The position numbers and the translations under genes are program-made. Source: Herbinix sp. (GTDB lineage Bacteria > Bacillota > Clostridia > Lachnospirales > Lachnospiraceae). From it: 64,000 bases of DNA. Below the pieces are notes generated by a model, which saw nothing but the letters and a program-made list of their open reading frames with translations, was not told the DNA's origin and did no database searches. Positions 1 to 9,864 of the stretch are shown one piece after another. The stretch's first letter is position 1. Each line of letters starts with the position of its first letter. The DNA is taken from contig JAQZBN010000018.1 of assembly GCA_029238935.1 (NCBI GenBank), positions 58,357-122,356 of the forward strand, written 5' to 3'.

Positions 1-492
1 ATTTTCTTCTGCACTTTCTTCATTCACAGAACGCATCATCTCGAGTCCCACAACTGTGGTTCCATATTCACTTAGAATAATATCATCAATGGTATAAAGA
101 GAATTTGTCTTATAGAGAAATAAAGTACCTAATCTCTCACCGGCGATATCTATCGGCGTTATGATAGCACGATAATCATCAACATGATCAAATTCAAAAC
201 CCAATGTTAATAAATTTACATTTTCCTTGGTTGAAAGGATGTTGAGCAATCTCTCGTTTAATAAGTTATCAATATATCTGCCTACGGAATCCTTAATCAA
301 TTCTTTTATTTCCCCGATATCATTTCGATTTTTTATTCCGAGTACTTTGCCCTTCCGACTAATAACTATGATGTTTGATTCCAGTATATCACTTAAAACA
401 ACACAGATGTCGTTAAAAACAACCTTATGAGAATTATTGTTATGAAGCAGTTTGTTTATTTTTCTAGTTTTGTCCAGTAACTGTACACTCAT
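1..492 (-). CDS. codY: CodY, global GTP/branched-chain amino acid-responsive repressor (N-terminal part)
   Basis: The reading frame is open from an ATG at 492 through the left edge, so 164 N-terminal residues are visible and the C-terminal winged HTH is outside the window. The protein begins MSVQLLDKTRKINKLL and continues through RKGKVLGIKNR and TTVVGLEMMRSVNEE, which match the GAF effector domain and the start of the linker helix of CodY. CodY is a dimeric DNA-binding repressor of Firmicutes that responds to branched-chain amino acids and usually GTP, and it controls nitrogen and adaptation genes. A GGGAGGAACC ribosome-binding site sits just upstream of the ATG. It lies downstream of dprA and topA on the same strand. 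In Bacillus the same neighbours are spread over a longer dprA-topA-...-codY cluster. The identification is secure from sequence pattern. Confidence 0.95.
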   Translation of the reverse strand, partial: MSVQLLDKTRKINKLLHNNNSHKVVFNDICVVLSDILESNIIVISRKGKVLGIKNRNDIGEIKELIKDSVGRYIDNLLNERLLNILSTKENVNLLTLGFEFDHVDDYRAIITPIDIAGERLGTLFLYKTNSLYTIDDIILSEYGTTVVGLEMMRSVNEESAEEN

Positions 493-583
493 CAAACGGT
501 TCCTCCCACACTCTTTGCTTTCCTCCCCAACTCAAGGTTCAAGTTTTAGTTCCTATGTAAATTTAGCTGTATTAACTGGAATA

Positions 584-620
584 GGTAATACAATTACCAA
601 TCTCTGTTAATTGTATTACC
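584..620. repeat. Inverted repeat in the topA-codY intergenic region
   Basis: The 254-bp gap between codY and topA contains a 13-bp perfect inverted repeat (GGTAATACAATTA and its complement at 608-620) around an 11-base loop. On the plus strand it is followed by only four T residues, and on the minus strand by no T tract. It is therefore a weak terminator candidate for topA, or an operator near the codY promoter. Nothing else in the gap is recognisable. Confidence 0.5.
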
Positions 621-746
621 TTTTCAATTCTAGCACATATAGTTTTTAAAAACAATAGTCTATTCGTTATTTTGACACACATTTCATGCAATTTAAAAAC
701 TTTTTTATCTAAATTCATACAATTTATTAAAAATAGTATATATTTG

Positions 747-2813
747 TTATTTTGAACTACTAATCATATATCCGCACTTCTCGTCATTGCAGACTAACTT
801 ATTCCCTTTTTCCAATAAAACACCGCCGCATTTTTCACATCTAGTTGCTGAGGGCTTTTGCCATGTCATAAATTCACAGTCAGGATTGTTAATACATCCA
901 TAATATTTACGACCCTTTTTGGTCTTCCGAATTACAATATCACTGCCACACTCAGGGCAAGCAACTCCTATCTTTTCGAGATATGGCTTCGTATTCTTAC
1001 ACTCAGGAAAGCCCGGACACGCTAAGAATTTTCCATGAGGGCCATACTTAACCACCATATTTTTACCGCAGTTGTCACAAATTTCTTCTGTTACTTCATC
1101 TTCAATCTGTATTTTATCCAATTCTTCCAATGCGTTTAATACTGCTTCTTCCAAATCAGGATAAAAATTACTTACTACAGTCTTCCAATTAACTGTTCCA
1201 TCCTCTACACAATCCAGTAGAGATTCCAGATTTACTGTAAAATTAACATCAACGATACTGGAGAAAGCAGCTTTCATAATGTTGTTCACCGCTTCACCAA
1301 GTTCTGTCACATATAAATTTTTATTTTCCTTTATCACATATCTTCTGGCAAGTATTGTTGTAATCGTCGGTGCATAGGTACTAGGCCGACCAATACCTAA
1401 TTCTTCCAAGCTCTTTACTAAGGATGCTTCGGTAAAATGTGCCGGTGGCTGAGTAAAATGCTGGCTTTTCTTTAAATCAAGCAGGGTAAGCTTATCACCC
1501 TCAAAGAGTTCATCATAAGCAGCTGTTCCTCCCACTTCATCTTCGTCAGAAGTATAAACACTCATAAATCCGTCAAATACCAGTTTTGATGTGGAAGTTG
1601 TAAAACGATATTCATTACCGTCAATTTTAATTGTGGTCGTTTCGTATTTTGCTGGTTGCATTCTGCTGGCAACAAATCGTTTCCAAATCAACTGATATAA
1701 CCGGAATTGATCTCTACTTAAGGAATCTTTGATTTCGGCTGGTGTAAACTCTACATAAGTAGGTCGAATCGCTTCATGGGAATCTTGAATCTTCTTCCCG
1801 GATCGTCCCACATTTTCTTCTGTTGCTACAAATTCACTACCATAATTGTCTTTCACATATAGTTTTACTGCTTGATCCGCTTCATCGCTGATACGTATGG
1901 AATCGGTACGTAGATAGGTGATTAAACCTACCGTACCGTGTCCCTTCAAATCCACACCTTCATAAAGCTGCTGTGCTAATTGCATGGTCTTTTGCGTGGA
2001 ATAGTTGAGATTCTTAGCAGCTTCTTGCTGTAATGTACTTGTAGTAAAAGGAAGAGGAGCTTTTTTCTGTCTCTCACTCTTTTTAATCTCAGATATAATA
2101 AATTCTGCATTCTCCAGGTTCTTAAGAATCTCATCCATCTCTGTCTCAGTATGGATGGCAGTCTTACCATTCTTGGATCCATAGAATTTAGCTGTTAAAG
2201 GCTTTTTCTTTCCTTTTAATGAAAAATCAGCATCTAAATTCCAATATTCTTCTGGTACGAAGGCATTTATCTCTTCTTCTCGGTCACAGATAATACGAAG
2301 TGCAACGGATTGTACACGGCCTGCACTTAGTCCTCTCTTTACTTTTGCCCAAAGTAATGGGCTGATCTTATAGCCTACCATACGGTCTAATATTCTTCTT
2401 GCCTGTTGAGCATTTACCAGATCCATATCGATATCTCTTGCCTGTTTAATCGAGGATTTAACTGCATTTTTCGTAATTTCATTAAATGTGATTCTACTAG
2501 AATCCTTCTCCTCTAATTTCAGTGTCTGGGATAGATGCCAGGAGATTGCTTCTCCCTCACGGTCAGGGTCAGTTGCAAGATAAACTTTATCCGCTTTTTT
2601 AACTTCTTTACGGAGCTTCGCTAACAAGTCTCCCTTTCCTCTGATTGTAATATATTTCGGGTCATAATTATGTTCTACATCTATTCCTAATTGGCTCTTT
2701 GGCAAATCCCTAACATGTCCGTTTGATGCGACAACTTCATAGTTCGTTCCTAAAAATTTCTTAATAGTTTTTGCCTTTGCCGGAGATTCTACAATAACAA
2801 GATATCTTGGCAT
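747..2813 (-). CDS. topA: DNA topoisomerase I (type IA)
   Basis: This 688-residue protein relaxes negatively supercoiled DNA by transient single-strand cleavage. The N-terminal Toprim domain (about residues 1-115) starts with LVIVESPAKAKTI and carries the metal-binding DPDREGEA motif at 83-90. The catalytic tyrosine is Y300 in GLITYLRTDS. The C-terminus holds three zinc-ribbon modules of the CxxC...C type (CDNCGKN, CPECGSD, CEKCGGV), as is common in clostridial enzymes. Length and domain order are normal. It follows dprA by 48 bp, suggesting co-transcription, and precedes codY. The start ATG gives the canonical N-terminus MPRYLVIVESP. Confidence 0.97.
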   Translation of the reverse strand: MPRYLVIVESPAKAKTIKKFLGTNYEVVASNGHVRDLPKSQLGIDVEHNYDPKYITIRGKGDLLAKLRKEVKKADKVYLATDPDREGEAISWHLSQTLKLEEKDSSRITFNEITKNAVKSSIKQARDIDMDLVNAQQARRILDRMVGYKISPLLWAKVKRGLSAGRVQSVALRIICDREEEINAFVPEEYWNLDADFSLKGKKKPLTAKFYGSKNGKTAIHTETEMDEILKNLENAEFIISEIKKSERQKKAPLPFTTSTLQQEAAKNLNYSTQKTMQLAQQLYEGVDLKGHGTVGLITYLRTDSIRISDEADQAVKLYVKDNYGSEFVATEENVGRSGKKIQDSHEAIRPTYVEFTPAEIKDSLSRDQFRLYQLIWKRFVASRMQPAKYETTTIKIDGNEYRFTTSTSKLVFDGFMSVYTSDEDEVGGTAAYDELFEGDKLTLLDLKKSQHFTQPPAHFTEASLVKSLEELGIGRPSTYAPTITTILARRYVIKENKNLYVTELGEAVNNIMKAAFSSIVDVNFTVNLESLLDCVEDGTVNWKTVVSNFYPDLEEAVLNALEELDKIQIEDEVTEEICDNCGKNMVVKYGPHGKFLACPGFPECKNTKPYLEKIGVACPECGSDIVIRKTKKGRKYYGCINNPDCEFMTWQKPSATRCEKCGGVLLEKGNKLVCNDEKCGYMISSSK

Positions 2814-2861
2814 ACTGCTATTCCCTCATTTCTTTGCGTATATGTTCTATGTCAGGATGTT

Positions 2862-3953
2862 TCATGTATTCGTAATCTGATAATAATTCTTCATCGATTG
2901 ATGGGCATATCCACCTAACTCTAATAATATTAATTGTTCCATTAACTCAATCATAGGAAGTTTGGTCTCCTGTGCCAGTTCTTCTATATGTTTTGGCACC
3001 AAGCTTAAACAAGCATACACTATTTTACCATTCGTTTCAAGCAAATTATTATTTTTTTTACCATCGGTCAACGTAGGGCTGTGATCAGGAAGCAGTTCCT
3101 CCAAGATATCTTTTGGAGATGTAATTAATTTTGCCCCCATTTTTATCAAATTATTACAACCCTCACTTAAACGATCCGTAACTCTTCCAGGTAATGCATA
3201 GATATCCTTTCCTTGTTCCAATCCCATATCTACAGTAATGAAAGAACCACTGCGTTCCTTGGCCTCTATCACAAGAATACCATCACTCAAACCGCTTATG
3301 ATTCGATTGCGCATAGGAAATTGATGTGCTAAAGGCATGATACCTGGTTCATATTCTGATAGTATACCACCTTGTTCTTGAATCTTCCTATATAAAAATG
3401 CGTTTTCTTTTGGATAACAGATATCTATTCCGCAACCTAAGATTCCATAGGTTAAGCCATTGGCTTTTAAAGCACCGTCATGGGCATAAGCATCAATTCC
3501 ACGGGCCAGTCCACTAATGATTGCAATCCTTTCTTTTGCAAGCTCTCCGGAAATATACTTTGCCATCTCCTGACCATAACCGGAGCAATCCCTGGCACCT
3601 ACAACCGCCAGTGACTTCCGATTCACATCCGGAAGCTTTCCTTTCACGAAAAGAGCAAAAGGTGCGCTATAGATTTGTTTCAATTTTTCCGGATATCTGC
3701 TATCCTCCTTTGAAACAAAATATATGCCATTGTCCAGAAGTTTAGCATATTTTTCAGTGATTTTTTCTTTCTCTTTACTAGTAATGATTATTTCAATATC
3801 CTGTTCATTCAGATTCGTTTTATTCATTAGTTCTTCTTTTGGTGCATAAAAAATTGCTTCTGAACTAGGAAAAATATTTAATAAATGCTCTATTTTTCTT
3901 GGTCCGATATTTTTTAAAGTAGCAAGCCAATAATTATATTCTTCTCTTATCAT
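2862..3953 (-). CDS. dprA: DNA processing protein DprA/Smf
   Basis: DprA binds incoming single-stranded DNA and loads RecA during natural transformation. It is also kept in many non-competent bacteria. The 363-residue protein has an N-terminal helix-hairpin-helix/SAM-like segment (NIGPRKIEHLL), then the Rossmann-like core with VVGARDCSGYG, ISGLARGIDAYAHDGAL, GCGIDICYPKEN, FPMRNRIISGLSDG and ERSGSFITVDMGLEQG. A short C-terminal winged-helix-like segment follows. It sits 10 bp downstream of the yifB/comM reading frame and upstream of topA, the classic competence/topoisomerase neighbourhood. No disruption is visible in this gene, in contrast to its neighbour. Confidence 0.95.
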   Translation of the reverse strand: MIREEYNYWLATLKNIGPRKIEHLLNIFPSSEAIFYAPKEELMNKTNLNEQDIEIIITSKEKEKITEKYAKLLDNGIYFVSKEDSRYPEKLKQIYSAPFALFVKGKLPDVNRKSLAVVGARDCSGYGQEMAKYISGELAKERIAIISGLARGIDAYAHDGALKANGLTYGILGCGIDICYPKENAFLYRKIQEQGGILSEYEPGIMPLAHQFPMRNRIISGLSDGILVIEAKERSGSFITVDMGLEQGKDIYALPGRVTDRLSEGCNNLIKMGAKLITSPKDILEELLPDHSPTLTDGKKNNNLLETNGKIVYACLSLVPKHIEELAQETKLPMIELMEQLILLELGGYAHQSMKNYYQITNT

Positions 3954-3963
3954 ACAATCCCCT

Positions 3964-5496
3964 CTATTCTCCCCAGTATTTCTGATCTAGATTGCGATAA
4001 CAGATGGCTTCACTAATATGTCTTGTGGTAATCTGTTCGCTCTGATCCATGTCTGCAATTGTTCTGGCAACTTTTAAGATTCTGTGATAGGCTCTTGCAC
4101 TGAGATTCATCTTAACAAAAGCTTGTTCCAGAAGTTTTTGTTCCTTATCGCCTAATTGACAATATTTCTTTATACTACGGGGTGTAAGTTGGGAATTAAA
4201 ATAAATGGGTTGTCCCTGATATCGTTTTATTTGTATTTGTCTGGCTATACTGACCCTCTTACGGATGTCCTCGGAAGACTCAGATTGTTCATTCTGCTGC
4301 AACTCTTGGTAATTCATCTGCAAAGCTTCGATACAAATATCAAAGCGATCCAAAAGAGGTTGCGAAATACGGCCAAGGTATCGCTTGACCTGATTCATCG
4401 AACAATTGCATTTATTCCGATCCGGATAGTATCCACAACTACAGGGATTCATCGCAGCTACAAGCATAAATCCTGCGGGATACCGATAACTGGCGTTAAG
4501 TCTTGCTATCGTAACCGCTTTATCTTCGAGAGGTTGTCTTAATACTTCAATTGTATTTTTTTGAAATTCAGGAAGTTCATCTAAAAATAACACTCCCAAA
4601 TGAGCTAAACTAATTTCGCCGGGTCTTGGCTTTGCTCCTCCTCCAATCAGTGCAGTTGAAGTAATGGTGTGGTGAGGGGAACGAAAAGGTCTTTTTATGA
4701 TTAATCCCTGACGGTCTAATAATCCTGCAATACTGTATACTTTCGAAATCTCCATGCTTTCTTCAAAGGAAAGCTCAGGCATAATCGTGGGTATTCGTTT
4801 GGCTAACATAGTTTTTCCTGATCCCGGTGGTCCGATCATTAGGATATTATGCATCCCGGATACAGCGATTTCAATGGCCCGTTTTACCGCTTTTTGTCCG
4901 GCAACTTCCTGAAAATCAACAGTTTCATCTCCATGGGCTGAGCAAAATAAGTGCTCCATATCAACATATTCAGCATTGATATTTCCATTTCCATTTAATA
5001 ATTCCACCGCTTCATTCAAGGTATTGACACCAAAGGTTTGAATTCCTGTAACAACGGCACCTTCATTGGCATTTTCCGAAGGAACGATGCATTTAAGAAA
5101 GCCCTGCTGTTTTGCGGCATAAACAATAGGCAGAACACCGTTCACTTTATTAATTGTTCCATTTAAGCTGAGTTCTCCAACGATCAGGACGTGTTTTAAA
5201 CTTTCTTCCTGAAGATACCCTAAGGCAGTTAGAATTGCGATTGCAACGGGAAGATCGAAGGCAGTACCTTCTTATCTGATATCTGCCGGTGACAGATTAA
5301 CTGTAATTCGCTTTGCGGGAAGTCGGTAACCGGAGTTCTTTAAGGATATTCTTACTCGTTCCCTAGCCTCCTTTACCTCGGATCCTAAATACCCTACCAT
5401 ATCAAATAATGGCAGTCCATCGCTGACATCGGCTTCCACGGATACGATAAGACCATCAATCCCGTGAATTGCCGCACTGTATGCTTTGCTAAACAT
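3964..5496 (-). pseudogene. YifB/ComM-family AAA+ Mg-chelatase-like protein, interrupted by an in-frame TAA
   Basis: Read without interruption this frame gives about 509 residues, the normal length of YifB/ComM. These are AAA+ proteins with an N-terminal Lon-protease-like (ChlI) domain, and in Gram-negatives ComM acts as a branch-migration helicase in transformation. The N-terminal piece (5496 to the stop) ends VNLSPADIR. The next codon, at 5272-5274, is TAA, and the frame then continues EGTAFDLPVAIAILTALGY, exactly as in intact homologues where a lysine usually occupies that position. The rest carries Walker A (GPPGSGKTMLAKR), Walker B (LGVLFLDELPEF), MNPCSCGYYPD and the C-terminal Mg_chelatase_C region. 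A single A-to-T change of AAA would explain the stop. Internal restart downstream could at most make a protein lacking the N-terminal domain. Nonsense mutation or sequencing error cannot be told apart from one sequence. Confidence 0.88.
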
Positions 5497-5627
5497 ACTT
5501 TCTCCTTCCTAAGTCTCTCCCACTTAGAAGGAATCATTTGCTTAATATTAGTATAGCAAAAGCATACTTATTCGGCAAGAAATTTTTGGTAATTACAGTT
5601 ATAAATTGGTGGAAAGGATATTGCCCT

Positions 5628-6941
5628 TTACAATACGGTTTTTAGTTCTTTTATTGGTTCAATTGTATCTTTATAAGCTATGGAAATATCTGCTCCTAAT
5701 TGGATCAGTTTATTTACAAAATTATCGTAGCCTCGATAGATATGACTTAACCCATAAATATTCGATTCACCCTCGGCTATTAGTGCAGCCATAACAAGGG
5801 ATACTGCCATTCGAATATCCGAACCTATTACGGATGTTCCTGTTAATTTCTGCTTGCCCATTATCATAACCATTGGCGATATGTTGGTACTTACCATCCC
5901 CATTTTATTCATTTCATATAAATGATGAAACCTCTCAGTATGAATAGTATCTTTTATTGTAGATTTTCCATTACACTTTACTGCATACACGGAAGCAAAA
6001 GGTTGCAAATCCGTCGGAAATCCTGGAAATGGTAGCGCATCTACTTGGATAGGATCAAATTTACAATTCGTTGCATCTACGATAATGTTATGCTCCTCTA
6101 ACTTAATATCTACACCCGAATCCATAAGTATTGAAATCACCGACATAATATGCTCTGGAATTACATGTTTTATCATTCCACGTCCATTCGTTATTGCTAG
6201 CATAAGTAAAAATGTACCTGCTTCCAATCGATCCGGAATTACTTCGTGATTTGCTCTCATCAATTTCTGTTTTAAAGGTTGAATATGGATAACAGAAGTA
6301 CCTGCACCAGTAATATTAGCCCCCATGGAATTAAGAAGAATCGCCATATCTACAATTTCAGGTTCCATTGCGGCATTATAAATGATGGATTCACTCTCTG
6401 CTGCGCTGGCAACTAACATAGCATTTTCTGTTGCACCAACACTTGGGAATCTCAAAAAGATAGTTTGCCCCTTATATGGGAATTGTGTTGCTTCACATTT
6501 GACAAAACCATCTTCCACATTCGTTTTTATTCCAAACTTATTAAATACGTGTAAATGAATATCAATCGGTCTGTTTCCTATCTTGTCTCCACCGGAAAGA
6601 GGTACGATTGCTTTACCGAACCTCGCAAGTAAAACTCCCAAGAATAAGTTAGAGGCTCTTATTTTAGAAACGTACTGTTTACTAAGTTCATTATAAACAA
6701 TATCCCCTGTAATTCTTACTGTTTTATTTTCACAAATTAGCTGTATTCCTATTTCCTCTAGAATTCCTTTCATAGCTTCTACATCAGATATCTCAGGTGC
6801 ATTCGTTAAAACTCCTTCTCCTTCACCCAAACACATCGTTGGTATTAATGCTAAAATTGAATTTTTTGAACCACTTATTTCTATATTCCCTTGTAGAGAC
6901 TTTCCACCATTCACTTTCAAATATGTTTCGCTATCTAACAT
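5628..6941 (-). CDS. murA: UDP-N-acetylglucosamine 1-carboxyvinyltransferase (MurA-type, Asp active-site variant)
   Basis: MurA transfers enolpyruvate from PEP to UDP-GlcNAc, the first committed step of peptidoglycan synthesis, in the cytoplasm. The 437-residue protein shows the EPSP-synthase-like fold motifs: SGSKNSILALI with the PEP-binding Lys at 26, the catalytic loop GGDKIGNRPIDIHL, and FPTDLQPFASVYA. At residue 119, where most MurA enzymes have the Cys that fosfomycin alkylates (E. coli C115), this protein has Asp. That substitution is known from naturally fosfomycin-resistant MurA enzymes such as those of mycobacteria and Chlamydia. Overall divergence from typical Firmicute MurA suggests it may be an extra paralogue of the genome's main enzyme. 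It lies about 130 bp upstream of yifB on the same strand. Confidence 0.88.
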   Translation of the reverse strand: MLDSETYLKVNGGKSLQGNIEISGSKNSILALIPTMCLGEGEGVLTNAPEISDVEAMKGILEEIGIQLICENKTVRITGDIVYNELSKQYVSKIRASNLFLGVLLARFGKAIVPLSGGDKIGNRPIDIHLHVFNKFGIKTNVEDGFVKCEATQFPYKGQTIFLRFPSVGATENAMLVASAAESESIIYNAAMEPEIVDMAILLNSMGANITGAGTSVIHIQPLKQKLMRANHEVIPDRLEAGTFLLMLAITNGRGMIKHVIPEHIMSVISILMDSGVDIKLEEHNIIVDATNCKFDPIQVDALPFPGFPTDLQPFASVYAVKCNGKSTIKDTIHTERFHHLYEMNKMGMVSTNISPMVMIMGKQKLTGTSVIGSDIRMAVSLVMAALIAEGESNIYGLSHIYRGYDNFVNKLIQLGADISIAYKDTIEPIKELKTVL

Positions 6942-7445
6942 TATGGATATCCTCCCATCGTTACTTGCAGTAAAATTCCTAACTCGTAGATTTCATATCT
7001 AACATCCTTCCTAATACAAGAGCAGAAATCTTTGAAATCATACTACAAGTTTATGTATCACTCACTCATTAAGATAGCCTCTACATACCTAGCAGTTCAT
7101 GTAATAAGTATCAATTCAATTTCCGTTTGTTAATTAAAAGGAGAAAATTCCATTCTATTATACTTCATATATATGGAAGATGCCACCAGAAATTCAATGT
7201 TATGGAAACCTCTACGGTTGAAAACACTACTATTTTAGTGCTATGATACATTATATTAAAAATAATCCTACTGGTTCATAAGCCAAACTAAGCATAATTA
7301 TTCATAATCCTTTCGATGGGTACGTTTTATATTATTTTCTAATGTTTAATAATTTTGTTGATTAGGATTCAAAAACACCTATCCTACTTTCTCTTTTTCG
7401 CACTTTATATACGAAACATGTTTCAATATCAAAAGAGGTAACTAT
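6942..7445. other. Intergenic region between divergent murA and a sigma-factor gene
   Basis: This 504-bp, very AT-rich gap separates the divergent murA and sigma-factor genes and must hold both promoters. I find no convincing reading frame, RNA gene or repeat. An AGAGGT ribosome-binding site lies just before the ATG at 7446. Nothing further can be assigned with confidence. Confidence 0.4.
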
Positions 7446-8999
7446 ATGAAGAACGTAATTTTAGATTATATTGAGCCGGTATATCGTTTTTGTTTGAAAC
7501 GTCTGGCAAACCGACAGGATGCAGAAGATTTATCCCAGGAAATACTTCTATGTATTTTAGAAAGCTCAAGAACTCAAAACATCAGTAATTTTAGCGGATA
7601 TGTCTGGTGAATTGCCCATAATCGTTACGCGCGTAAAATCAATCGACAGCATCAGGATAATGTGGTGTTGTACGGTGATGACAATCTTCTCGGTATTCAT
7701 GATGATACATCTTTTACCGACGATCTTATGTTAAGTGACGAATATAACGACGTATTTTATGCATTGCATACCCTTAGCTCAATGTATCGTGATATTTTAG
7801 TCGACTACTATGTACATGATTTAAGTGTCATTGGAATTGCGAAACAATATGGTGTCTCTGTCGAAACAATTAAATGGCGCCTGCATGCGGGTAGAGAAAA
7901 AGTGAAAGAGAGGTTTCAAAATATGAATAAAACCTATGAGAAAGTTAAAATGCACATTATGTGCAACGGTTCCTTTCAACCAAATCAATATCTATGTAAT
8001 CAAATATACAAAGCTGTTGCTTCTGTTTGCTACGAAGGTCCCTTAACTGTGGAGGAAATTAGTATCGCAACCGGGATCCCCACTCTTTATCTTGATGAAA
8101 CTCTAAACTATATGGTATATGGAGATGCACTCGAAAAGATTGGTAATAAGTATCAAACAAATTTTATTATTGTACATGACAAGGATAATAAAAAAATGCA
8201 AGAAAATTTACAACCGATAGTCAACACAATCTCTAGACTTGTATGGAATTCGATCGAAAATAATTATAATCAGATTAAAGATATTGACTTTTATGGAAAT
8301 CATTTCAAACCAGAACAGCTTGGGCATATTCTGGTTCCAGAGATCATTCGCGGTACCTCGAACAAAATCAAGCAAATGAATTCCAAACTTACACCACCCA
8401 ATCGACCCGTACGTAATGACGGAGGTAATGGTTGGTTTGTTGTTACGGAAGGAATTGATCGTATCGATGAAAATTATTCCGGCTGTAATACTTATGTTTA
8501 TCCGAATGAGAAAGTTATGGATAATCTAAGAGCTATTTATTATTGGGTTGGCGACACTTTTGACGAAAAGTTAAGTATATTTTTGAAAGATTTTAATTTA
8601 TATCTAAACAAAATGGATTTTAACACCGGAGAGTTCCTATCCGCTCATGAGGATGAAATTGCATTATTAATGAGCTATCGTATCATTGAGAAGAAGAATG
8701 GAAGCTATTATTCTACTATTCCATTGCTTCATCAAGATCATTTTGATAAACTTCATACCATGTTATCTGCTTGTTATGATGCGATCATAAAAGATTTGGA
8801 AACTTGGATGTTATCGTTATTGCAAGAATTTCATAGCTTTACACCGAAGAGGCTTCGAGATCAGATTTTAGGGAATGTTGACAGTTATAGTTTTAACGCT
8901 ACCGCATTAGTGATCAAAGAGCTGCAGAACACCGGTAAAATCATGTCCAGTCAACTAGATGAAGTATTTACAGCTAATGTATTCGTCGTAAATAAGTAA
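7446..8999 (+). pseudogene. Sigma-70-family (ECF-like) factor with long C-terminal extension, interrupted by an in-frame TGA
   Basis: An ATG at 7446 with an AGAGGT ribosome-binding site opens a frame reading VILDYIEPVYRFCLKRLANR and QDAEDLSQEILLCILE, which is sigma region 2. Codon 55 (7608-7610) is TGA, in the context GYVW-stop-IAHNRYARKI. Homologous sigma factors usually have Arg there (WRIAHNRYAR), so a CGA-to-TGA or AGA-to-TGA change is likely. The frame then continues intact through region 4 (LHTLSSMYRDILVDYYV, SVIGIAKQYGVSVETIKWRL) and a C-terminal extension of roughly 350 residues with a possible HTH (GPLTVEEISIATGIPTLYLDETL). The downstream open part alone (from 7662) lacks region 2 and could not bind promoters normally. 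No anti-sigma gene follows. A 9046-9084 terminator ends the unit. Loss of function, readthrough or sequencing error are all possible. Confidence 0.82.
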
Positions 9000-9045
9000 G
9001 CATATATCATGCAAAAAATTATTTGTCGTATATAAAAAGTTATTT

Positions 9046-9084
9046 ATCGTAGACCCTGCCCAAATATGAGCAGGGTCTTACGAT
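9046..9084 (+). terminator. Hairpin terminator after the interrupted sigma gene
   Basis: ATCGTAGACCCTGC pairs with GCAGGGTCTTACGAT around a short A-rich loop, giving a strong GC-rich stem about 45 bases after the stop codon. There is no long T tract, so it may act mainly as an mRNA 3'-end structure. Confidence 0.65.
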
Positions 9085-9206
9085 TCTACTATGAATGCAT
9101 TGTATTCACATAAGTATAAACTTCTTGCTTGTTACTACATCGTAAATGACTTACTAAATATCCTATTCATAAATAATAACTTGACATGAAACACCTCATT
9201 GGACAT

Positions 9207-9758
9207 TTATTTTCCTACCGTAAAAGGAGCTGATACCGTATGTTTATATTTGGACCCAAGCATATTATTGATATCCATAGAGCAATCTACGATTACTGAT
9301 ATTTTATATGAATTAGCAGGAAGTATAAGTTGCTTTTCAGCATAAAACTTCTCATAAAATGTAGCATTCTCGTCATCTGCACTCCATCCACCGGATTTCA
9401 TATAATCATATCGAACAATTTGACCCTTTTGAAATGTCGTTGTTATCAATTCATCGTTAACAGCATAATCTCCATGGAAATATTTATCATCTTCCAACGC
9501 AAATACGACAAGTGGTGATGAGCTGTAAACCGTAATACTATCTTTGTCACCAATATACTCGAGTGTGGCATAACAATTGATTGCCTCATCCACTGAATAC
9601 TTTTCCTTATCTACATAAAGTCTTATGTCAAAGATCTCATCCTGACTGCTTACTTCAATATTGGATGTTATTTCTTCGTCCTTCCATCCACAAGCTGTGA
9701 TCGAAATCAATAGGATACATAAGATTGAAATCAAGAGTATTAGCCTTATTTTGTTCAT
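9207..9758 (-). CDS. Putative lipoprotein of unknown function
   Basis: I do not recognise this 183-residue protein. It has a classic lipoprotein signal peptide: MNKIR, then a hydrophobic stretch LILLISILCILLISI ending in the lipobox SITAC, so the mature protein would be anchored on the outer face of the membrane from Cys23. The mature part is rich in beta-strand-forming segments (FDIRLYVDKEKYSVDEAI, YATLEYIGDKDSITVYSS, LILPANSYKISVIVDCS). This resembles immunoglobulin-like domains that cap many Firmicute lipoproteins such as BsuPI-like proteins, but the match is only by feel. It stands alone between two differently oriented genes and ends just past a TTTTCCTACC stretch, with no clear partner. 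Confidence 0.75.
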   Translation of the reverse strand: MNKIRLILLISILCILLISITACGWKDEEITSNIEVSSQDEIFDIRLYVDKEKYSVDEAINCYATLEYIGDKDSITVYSSSPLVVFALEDDKYFHGDYAVNDELITTTFQKGQIVRYDYMKSGGWSADDENATFYEKFYAEKQLILPANSYKISVIVDCSMDINNMLGSKYKHTVSAPFTVGK

Positions 9759-9864
9759 ACCTACACCTCATAGAATAAATCTATTTCATACCTTTTATTA
9801 TAGAATAATATAACAGGTTTTAGTAATTGAATAGATAGTTTTTATCTATATTTTTTACATTCCC

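Noticed and set aside
584..620. The inverted repeat before codY as a classical terminator of topA
   Set aside because: There is no T tract on the minus strand, so I list it only as a repeat of unclear role.
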